Shown in pieces: positions 1 through 9,400 of a stretch of DNA of 11,278 nt. The translations under genes were made by a program, and so were the position numbers. Within the stretch, counting starts at the first letter, position 1; the number at the start of each line of letters is the position of its first letter. Below the pieces are notes generated by a model, which saw only the letters and a list, made by a program, of their open reading frames with translations, had not been told where the DNA came from and ran no database searches. This stretch comes from Cephalothrix spiralis (lineage: Eukaryota > Nemertea > Palaeonemertea > Archinemertea > Cephalotrichidae), in NCBI GenBank assembly GCA_032353305.1, contig JAUCNG010377149.1, forward strand, positions 1-11,278, written 5' to 3'.

Positions 1-363
1 GGAAGGGTATTTAAAAAAATCGTCAAGTAGGCACCTAAAAGGCAAAATTCGTTGTACCCTCTTTCTATGCCCTCTTGATTATAGTAATTCTTGGATATTT
101 TATCGGACACCTAATTACCTACCTAAATGTGGCGCTTTAAATTTAGTCTAGCACTTAATATTTTAATGATACCTCTAATGTGGCTATTTATGACCTATAT
201 ACAACACCAAACGCATAGGCAGCCGGGGCAGACAGGTAATTAAATATCTAAATGTGGCTCGGCTACTTTTTTTTTCGAGCTCTGACGAACGGTACCGGTA
301 TACCTTAGTACACAATTTTATATTTTCATCAACTCTACCATATTGATATTTTTTCTTCTTCAG
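1..363 (+). other. Intron upstream of the first visible exon
   Basis: AT-rich and without a convincing coding segment; it ends in the pyrimidine-rich acceptor at 350-363. The short string CTAAATGTGGC occurs at 123-133 and 249-259, with a close variant, TCTAATGTGGCT, at 174-185. This suggests a decayed tandem duplication with a 50-75 base period. Nothing else is recognisable. Confidence 0.6.
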
Positions 364-465
364 TAATTATGTCGCTGAATGTGCTTGCGGGAGATTAAAT
401 TGTGCTATTGCAAAATTTTACAAAAAGCAGCAAAAGAAAGAAAATCAGAAGCTATCTGATTCTTT
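364..465 (+). CDS. upSET: Exon: post-SET cysteine cluster at the end of the SET domain
   Basis: The first base completes a codon begun in an upstream exon; the frame then reads NYVAECACGRLNCAIAKFYKK and continues to a split TT codon. The acceptor is TTTTTTCTTCTTCAG ending at 363 and the donor is a perfect GTAAGT at 466. CACGRLNC is a CxCx4C pattern (cysteines at 380, 386 and 401), the usual zinc-binding post-SET signature. It aligns with KYKVDCAC in human KMT2E, where the third cysteine is, as I recall, two residues farther on. A basic KKQQKK stretch follows. This exon fixes the position of the window: everything catalytic or histone-reading in the protein lies upstream of it. Confidence 0.88.
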
Positions 466-3400
466 GTAAGTACTTATATTTATTTGATGTTCCAAGAAAT
501 TCGGTATAAGAAATGAATTGGAGACCAACAATCCAATCAACAGGTTTTTTGCTGGCACCGTCACTCCGTCAGTCCTAATAGGACCGTCAGAAGATTGGTT
601 GCAGCGGGTTGGTTTACCCACATATCCACATATTAAGCCTGACCGAGCCAGCAAGGTAGCTGTGTGAGCAAAGGAACCCGTAATCCGATCCTCAGATTGA
701 CGAGTCGAATATACCACCACGAGGCCACGGCACATGTGTGAAGTAACGATACGCGCGCATTTAAATTCGAATAAAATTAAAAACAATGCCCTTTTGAAAT
801 TTAACTAGCGTTTAAAAATGACAGGAAATGGCACACAAGTTTGGGAAAAATCTTTCGGTTTGATTAAATTATCGTGCTTCAATTTCGAAAATGGCAATAC
901 ATGTACGATTGTTTTTGATTTTGTAATTAATGATCCGCTTTAACTTTCTTTTAGTTCTAATGTGAAACCTCCTCGAGCTCGAACGAAATCGGAAAGCTTA
1001 CCAACGGTGGAAAATACTGCTATTAAAGTTCAAAGTCCTGCAAAAAATCATGTTAAGAGAGGTAGAAAATCGTTGGATGAAGTAAAGATTAAGAAAGAGG
1101 ACACCGTGGTAAGAATTTATTTAGTTTGCCTTAATATATTTTCTCAGTACATTTCTGTCACAATGATCAGTGCTCCCTCTTCTGACCAATTTGACAGAAT
1201 AGCACTGTATGAGATCAGTAATATACCCTACATCATGAAAAATGGACCTTTTAGATTTTCTGATTTTGTATAAATTGTGTGTTACGTTTTAAACTGATCA
1301 ATGATTTTACCAATGCTCCCTCTTCTGATAATTTCTGAGAGAATAGCAACTTATGAGGTCACCATTCTTAACTCAATCAAGTTGTGTCAACAAAATCGGA
1401 TTTGTTTTTACTCTTATCAGATGTCAAATTATTCCTCCCTATCTAATATCTATTACAAAGTATTGCGATGATGATGATGATGATGATGATGAATTGTTTA
1501 ACCTAGTTGCTTGACTTATTGTAGACCCCGAAATAACTTAATGGTCCGCTTTCTCAGGGTATAGCGAATAGATGAATATATAGCTACATATGGTCGACGA
1601 CAATGACGTCATGAAAACGGCGACTCAACCAACTGAGCCAATCGGTTGAATGCTCCCTCTCCGGTTTTGGCTGAGAGGATGGGTACATGTTCTTCAATAA
1701 GGCGAAAAAATCATTACGATATTAAAAATGGATCAATAATTATAAATGCTCCCCTTTAAGCATCAAACTCTTTACCAACAAAAGTACTTCAATAAATGTA
1801 TTAACATTTGATCAATGATTTTAACAATGCTCCCTCTTCTGATAAGTACTGAAAGAATAGCATCGTATGAGGTCAAATCTGTTTTTATTTGACTCGATCA
1901 GTTGTCAGATAATTTACTGAAAAATTTTCCTTAAGTTTTTATCTTTTTTCTTGTAGCAACATATTAAACACGACGAAAGTTGTAATGTTGATGTGGAAGA
2001 AGAGAATGTGGAGCCGGCCATCAGTATCGCCAATCCATCGCTTGAATATTCGCCTACTTTGGAAGAGAAGAAAGCTCTGGTAAGTATTGGATTCTTAAAA
2101 TGTTATTTGAATGAATCAAAGTGAAACCAGCTGAAAGGAAGATAATTACATTTAGTTTGAGAAAGTTGAAGTGTATATTGTATATCACATGCGTATGTAT
2201 CATCACGTAGATGACAACATATATGTGATATTTAATATTCATTGTTTCGCATAATACCATGCCTTAACACCGGTGTGCTATATTTTCTTAAATTGTTAGA
2301 AAAACTAATGAAAAATCGATGGGTATGTATATATAGTTATGCTGTGTGAAAATAATGTCTACTGTAATGTTTCGTAGATTATCTTTAGTTAAGGTTTTTA
2401 ATCGTATGCCATTATAATGTAAGAGCCTGTCCAGGAAAGATCCTTCTACACCAAGTATTTCGGAATTCGAATGTGATGAAGAAATACAACATTTGATGAA
2501 GAAATACAACATTTCTTCAACTCGGCTAAGTGAGCCTATTGATTGCCAGTAGCCGGTATTAGTCAGTGGTTAGTTTTTATGTTTGGAAATTGTTTTTGTA
2601 ATTGATGTTTGTTTATTGTTCCCAATAATGGTGCTGACACAGTCCTCGGTATCTTACAGGGAGGTTAGCTCTTGTATTTTAAAAATAAATTGTATTACTC
2701 CAAAAGCTCTGCCATACGAGGTCAAAAAATATTTCATGCTAGATATGTTTATTGTTTACCATAGTTTGATATTGTTACTTATTGAGCAATATTAAAAACT
2801 TGTAGACTTTCAAAAAGAATCTGTATCCCCGTATACTTAGCCTTAGGGTGTCTACAGAGTCGGGGAAACCTTGAAAGTCGGGATTTAAAAATTAGCCAGG
2901 GAATTTCACTTGGTCTGGGAAAATTTCTGAAATACAATAATGTTGACACTTCTAATAATTTCATGGGGATGTGAACAATATTTCCTCAGCTGAACTTGTT
3001 TCGACAACCAATTTTGTATATATTTAATCTTTTTTAAGCTGACTTATACTGACTTATATAGCTAAAAAAAAGTCAAGGAAATTTTGAAAATGTCAGGGAA
3101 AGTCAAGGGGGGGGAATGATTCTGATAATTTTGTAGACACGACACCCTGTAACTACCCCAAATAGGACGGTCCAATGACACATTCCTGTTCCTAATGATT
3201 CTATGTTTGACTCTTTGTTTTCAGAGTCGAGAAGAGAGAAAGATGAGGGCTATTATGGAAGCTTTTGAGCGTATGGAGAAGCGGGAAAAGGAGAAAAAGA
3301 GCATTAAGATCGCTGAAAAAAGTGAGGAGAAAAAGGCCCCAGAGAAGAAAACTGTTCCAAAGGTTCAAGCTGAAAAGAAATCAAAAGCGGGTAGAAAGCC

Positions 3401-6400
3401 TAGTTCTGAAAAGAAGAAACCTATAGAAAAGAAAGTAGCAGTTCTGAAGAAAAAGATTAAAGTGGAGAGAGAGGAGGAAGAAGAAGATAGTGGTAGTGAT
3501 GATGATGATAGTGTTGATGATGCTGATGATGAAGAAGAAGAAGAACATGAGAAGGAAGTTAAAATAGAGGTTGATGAAAACGAGGAAGAAAGCGAAACTA
3601 AGGTTGTACCAACTTCACCGGTAAAGATTCCCACTACTCCTCAAAAAGTAGAACCGCCGCCAAAGGAAGAAAATTTGCGACTCAGTCGGGAAGAAAGAAA
3701 GATTCAGGCCATCATATCCACTATTGAGAAATTAGAGAAGCCGGAAAAGACGCCTCAAAAGGTATGTTATTGTGTTTTTTTCCACATTTTAATCGTGATT
3801 TAAATATCGCTTTTCCTTCCAATACCATACAGGGCGAGGTTGAACAAAAATGAACGATTGGTCGAATGGTTTATAGCGAACAATTACACTATCAAACCTG
3901 ACATGCGTATTAGAGTCTGAGTGCAATTTTAACAACACCTAATAATAGAAAACATATTTCAGAAAGATAAAAGGAAGCAGCTGGCCAAAAATCCTATTTA
4001 GGTGATGAAAATTGTCCATAAAACAGCGGTGATATATGATCGCTGCAGGATGCGGACCTCATATATATTTCGGCCCCAAAAACTCGATAGTCCTATTATT
4101 CCATTTCATTGAGAAAGACTCTAGCTACTTTTAAAACTGTTCCACTAATTTTTTAGGTTTTCTTCTATTAAAAAGCAATACAATCGACGAAAACTTGGAA
4201 GATTTAACTTTTCGTCCAGTTCGAATAATTATTGCACGACTTCTGCTTAATATGGTAAATAATTAATATTGGGGTTCCCTGGAATCGTATTGTGGATTAT
4301 TTTACTCCATTTCATATTTCGCAATCAATTATATTTTTTAGGAAACTATAAAAGTGGAAATAAAGAAAGAAGTTGAAGAAAGTATAGTTGAAGAAAAAGC
4401 CATCAAACAATTACAATTTAATGACACTCAAGAAGTGAAACCTAAGATCATGTCTCCGAAAAGGATTGAACCTAAAATAGAAGTCAAATCACCAGAAAAA
4501 GTTACGTCACCACAGAAGGTTGAACGGGAAAATATATTTCTCAGGATCAATAAGGAACAGGAATTGGCTCCAAAACCCCAAGACTCATCTGTGCACTTCG
4601 ATAACCGTTATTCCAATCAATTAACATCACTCTCAAACATTGTTGAGTTTGTTGTGGTTAACCCTGAATCGGAGGAGCCCTCAAAGGAAGTGCAAATTGT
4701 TCAAGAAAAAGAAATAATAAACTTAACGTGTGATCCGAAAGAGGAATTTCAAATGCCCAGCTTAAAAACTGAACAAAAAACCGACATAGACTTGCCTGAA
4801 GTACCAGAGTCAGAAATCTTGCCGCCCATTGTCGAAGTCGTGAAGAAACCAGCAGCTAAACCAGCAAGACGAAAAGGAAGGAAGGCCTCAGTGGCCGCTC
4901 GGCGGTTAGTATTAAAAACAATAAATTTGCCATTCCATGACGTCATCATTAAATATTGACTTATTCACTATTTTTTTACAATTAATATATATGCTAGTTG
5001 TACCTCCAAACATAACTCCCAAAATTTGTGATATTCCTTGATTAATTGATTAAACCTCTGATATTTCTGAAACTATAGCGCAAATGGTATGAGATTTCTA
5101 CTTCCTCGGTAAAGAATACGAATATGTTCAAATAAAAAAGTATCCATTATAATAATTGGTTTCAGTTAGGGTCGCTGAAAATAACCCTTTTATTATTTTT
5201 TCAGGAGAGCTCAGCGTAGTTTTAGTGCTATCCAGCCAGAAACTAAACCTTTAATTGAAGACAATACACAAGTGTTTCCACCTCCTCAGGGCTTACCACT
5301 GTCTATATCAACTCCCACGACACCTGTCGTTGTGCCTGATATCCAGCCTAATTTGAATTCACCAATGAAGACAATGATTATGCCTAAAACAAAAAAGGTA
5401 ATCTTGATCAGTCCTGATATATTAAGACTGAATTTATCAATATGTGTAAATCATTAAAATAGAAGAAAAACTCCTCCACCCTCAAATAAGATTAATGATT
5501 TAAACAATGCTTCCTCTTCTGAACATTTTGAAAGAACAGTACTGCTTCTGAGTTCTAACCATACAAACATTTTACTATCACCCCTATTCTTCAATTAAAT
5601 GAATTTGATCCATTAAATAGGAATAGCCCCCCCCCCCGAAAATAGATCAATGATTAAAACAATGCTCCCTCTTCTGAACATTTTGAAAGAACAGCATCAA
5701 AATTGTACATGTATGTCTTTGTATGAGATCTTGACAACCAAAGTACAAATATTTTACTATATCATTCAATTAATATTGGTCCATTATAAAAAATATTTGT
5801 AATGAAAATAATATGTGATCAATGATTTAAACAATGCTCCCTCTTCTGAACATTTTGAAAGAACAGCACTGTATGAGATCCTCCTTTCAACCAGACAAAT
5901 AATTTACTATCATCTCATCCTTAAATTCTTCAATTGAATATAGATCAATGATTAAAACAATGCTCCCTCTTCTGAACATTTTGAAAGAACAGCATTGTAT
6001 GAGATCTTATCAACCAAAAGTACAAATATTTTACTATCATCTTCCATTTAATTAAAATAATATTTGTAATGATAAAGACTGAATTTATCAATATGTACAT
6101 TATTTTAAAAATAGAAAAAACTCATCCACCCTTAAATACGATAAATGATTTTAAAAACAATGCTCACTCTTCTGAACATTTTGAAAGAACAGCACTGTAT
6201 GAGATCCTTTAAAACATACAAATATTTATAAAATAATTCATACTTCCCGTCTCCCATACTAATGTTAAGATTGAATACAAATTCATCTACGTAATTCACT
6301 ATGCTTTTGTGAGTTTGGCACAATCTGTTTAGGTATCCCAGTAAAATTGCTCCTGATTCGCATTGGTCGCCGCGATAATAAAGTCAAAAAATGACAATTG

Positions 6401-9400
6401 TTCTACTTATTATCTTACAGCATTTAATGAGTGAATGGTTGATTGAAAAAGAAGAAGCAAATTCAACTATTAAACAGAACCCGGTCGATGAGGAACCAGA
6501 ACATTCGTTCGTGAAAATGACGTCTTCAAAGGATCATCTTAATCACCTTAGACGACACTCATTTTCTAGTGGTAGACAGGCTGGACCTGGTGGTAGCATT
6601 GGATCAGCGAAGAAGGTATGCATATTTGTTATATATTCCTTAGTAGATGATGTTCCGTCTCATTGATCAACTCAACGGAGTATCATCTTAAAGTTACGGA
6701 TTATGGAAAGTTCTTTTAGGCCCATTTGTCGTTTCGCTCACTTGATTTATTTTGATTCTAGAAGTTGAAACCGAAATTAACCATTTATAAGGGCTGATAC
6801 TAATGAGGCTAAGAATAAGATATACGGCATGGCTAGTTCATACAATAACTAATACTATTTAGCTAATTTTAAAATATGGCAAATAGCCTTCGAGACCATA
6901 TAGTACAAATGTCACGATAGGTTTAAAATACAGACTAAAGAGGGCTATACAATAACTCAACATTAAGGGTCTAGGGAAAGTAGCCTGAAAACGTTCGTGC
7001 TAAATTAATCCCCCAACACCCCCTTGTATGTGATCTTGTTTGCTAAAAGTGAAAGTGAAAAATAACTGTTTGTTTCATAACTTTTCAGCGATGGCTACGG
7101 CAAGCTATGTGGGACACAGATGCGGATGAAGTATCAGCAACACCAACTCCATCGTCTATATCATCTATAGAGAGTATGAGCCCAGGCCATTCGTCTTTTC
7201 CTTTATCTGTAAATTCTGTATCTAATAGCCCTTCACATTCGCCTCCAGTTGGTAAGTAAAATCTTTACATCCTTATTGAGGGGTAGTTTCTGATAGAATC
7301 CGGGGGGGGGAACAGAAAGTTAGTCTTGAAACCAATTGTCTTCACTTTGTGGTCAGGGAAAAATTTCTGAACTACAAAAATATTTCGCATCTTATAATTT
7401 CATGCGGATGCACATTGCATATATATATTGGGTACTCTAATATCTCAGGACAAGCTCCTCTCAACGTCGCATCTAAAAGGGTAATGTTTCCGAGTAGCCA
7501 TTAATGGGGAAGACGCCTTAGTAAAATATCGTTCTAAAATCATGCCCAATAATATTTTAAAGAATATACTCAAATAATAATTTTCACTTTCAGATTTTGT
7601 TACTCCTTTAAAAAAGAGAAGATTAGCTCGGGAGTCCATTTCACAGGAAACTGCTCCTGCTCCGTCCACACCCTCTTCTATTTCTCCCGTTCTTAATCTC
7701 CCCGATTCTGAAGAGTGTGCTATTAATGGTTTGCCTGGTAATGTTGCAAAAGCAGGGGTAAGTTTTCAAACTTTTCTATTCGGCTCTGGCTTGGACCATG
7801 TAGGAGTAGGTCTCTACCTGTTTTGGTGCTGCTTAAACGATAATCGTTATTAATGTTCTACTGACTATCGAATGTTTATGCTTTCGGTGAAGCATTTGAT
7901 ATGTCATTATGTCAATCAAAGAATGATAGCTTATGCACTGTGATAGCTTTTTTAATTGTTAAATTTGGTTTCCATTCTCGAATACTTGTATCCAACTTGA
8001 AACTTCTTCTGAACTCACATATGTTAATTCAGCGTTGAGTATCAACCCCGAAATGAGGCAAGGCAATTCAAGCGAATATAAAAAAATATCTCATTTTAAC
8101 AATTTTAGGGTCCCAACGCGTTTATAGCGATTTACATTTTGGTGTATGTTGATCTTAATACCCATGTTAGCTAACCATCAAATTATGTCGGTGACAAAAA
8201 TATAGCCTCTACTTCCATTTCCATGATCTTCATGCAATGAGTTATTTTAAGACTTGCTTACTAATTTGGTATGTTTTTTTTCTTTCAGTCATTACCAGGA
8301 CTATCCGATCGTGTTGTTAAAACTGGTCATGTTGATTCATTTCTCAGTCCCGATCGGAATGGGGACATTGCGGACTGTAGTACTACTGACAGCGAGCATG
8401 CTAATGTGTCTCCGTGCTCAAAATTAATTGAGCAAAATGATGGAAAGGACCATTGCGAAAAATTAGCTAGCCAAGCTAATAGTGCTAATAATGACTCAGT
8501 GTCTATGGACCGATCGGGTTCTGATGTGCCAATTGTTGGGTCTATGGACCGATTGGGTTCTAATGTGCCAATTGTTAATTCTGAGGGACCTAGTTTAGGT
8601 GAAAATCAGGAGTGTCCTGAAAAAATGGATGTGAGCGGCGCGTCTGAGGATCACGCTGAAATTGACAGCATAAATTCCCTCGAAGAGGGGGAAATTCCAG
8701 ACTCTGAATCGGAAGCAGATGGTGTAGTAGAGGGCGTAGAATGTAATCGGTCGCCTGCACACTCGCCTCAAGTTTTTGATGACTCTAACTCTAAAAAGGA
8801 AGAGGGATACTTTTCAGTATCCCAAACAAGTATAACAAGTATACATTCTCATTATGGACAGTCACCGGTTCCTATGGATACACGGACTTCAGATATAGCT
8901 CAGGGGCCATATTTAGATGAATATTTATCGAACACTGCCACTTTAGAATTTGTTGAACAAAAGTTGACCGACATTCACTCACCCAATTATTATTCTGGGC
9001 TTGAGTCCGTTATTGATACATCTTGTGATGGGCTAGTGTCTCCTGTCGGGCCCGGAAACTCACCTGGCTTCCAACTATCGAAGAAAAAGGTAAACGTCTT
9101 GATATTTTTGCATGGTCATTTTGCTATTTCATAGATTTAATCGGCTTGACCTAGCACCGAGAATGTATTTTTGAAGCTAATTTTCAGTAATTTGCGCATG
9201 CGCAGATCTCAATTTTTGTTTTAATTAAACAGTTCTGTTCTCAGGGCTAGGACAAGCCAAATCGATAATATACGGTTAAGGCACTTAGTTTCCTATAAAA
9301 TGATAGGGATCGTATATTTCATGAATATATAGTTTTGGAATGAAATGTCTGGCCAAAAAAATTCAACAAATCTAGGCTATGGATATGATTTGGCACATAG

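Larger units (their letters stand above)
1161..1873 (+). repeat. Repeat family R, intron array 1
   Basis: Copies at 1161-1216, 1295-1361 and 1810-1873 share an order of short blocks: GATCAATGATT, AATGCTCCCTCTTCTGA, GAATAGCA, then TATGAG[AG]TC. Weaker relatives sit at 1649-1680 and 1731-1760. The copies at 1295 and 1810 also resemble each other for about 50 bases downstream (a T-rich stretch ending in CAGATGTCAAATTATT-like sequence), so the real unit exceeds 100 bases. Each good copy has inverted arms TGCT/AGCA and TTCT/AGAA around a 12-13 base loop. The same family reappears at 5425-6230. Confidence 0.8.
1109..1956 (+). other. Intron carrying a repeat array and a SINE candidate
   Basis: From GTAAGA to TTTTTCTTGTAG. 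About half of it is repeat-derived: three good copies and two poor ones of the TGCTCCCTCTTCTGA family, interrupted by a tRNA-like element with a GAT microsatellite. The frame that continues from the upstream exon to a stop at 1271-1273 is intron read-through that translates the first repeat copy. Confidence 0.85.
2080..3224 (+). other. Longest intron, with a MITE-like element near its 3' end
   Basis: From GTAAGT to TTTGTTTTCAG. The first 760 bases are AT-rich with short chance frames on both strands, none with a recognisable product. It contains a perfect 20-base tandem duplication at 2475-2514 and the TIR-bearing element at 2845-3149. Confidence 0.8.

Noticed and set aside
445-786. 113-codon minus-strand open frame
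   Set aside because: It overlaps a supported exon on the other strand and the tRNA-like insertion, and shows no recognisable protein family.
549-1650. Functional tRNA genes
   Set aside because: Both tRNA-like stretches have imperfect arms and poor B boxes, so they are better read as SINE heads or tRNA relics.
2054-2964. Several 60-75 codon frames on both strands
   Set aside because: They are intronic or overlap an exon antisense, are AT-rich, lack known motifs and are no longer than expected by chance.
3365-3634. Minus-strand Ser/Phe-rich frame
   Set aside because: It is the reverse complement of the GAA/GAT-rich acidic codons of a well-supported exon.
3833-3853. Alternative acceptor or poison exon after CCATACAG
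   Set aside because: The acceptor looks good but gives six residues and a stop, and no suitable donor follows nearby. It is not supported without RNA data.
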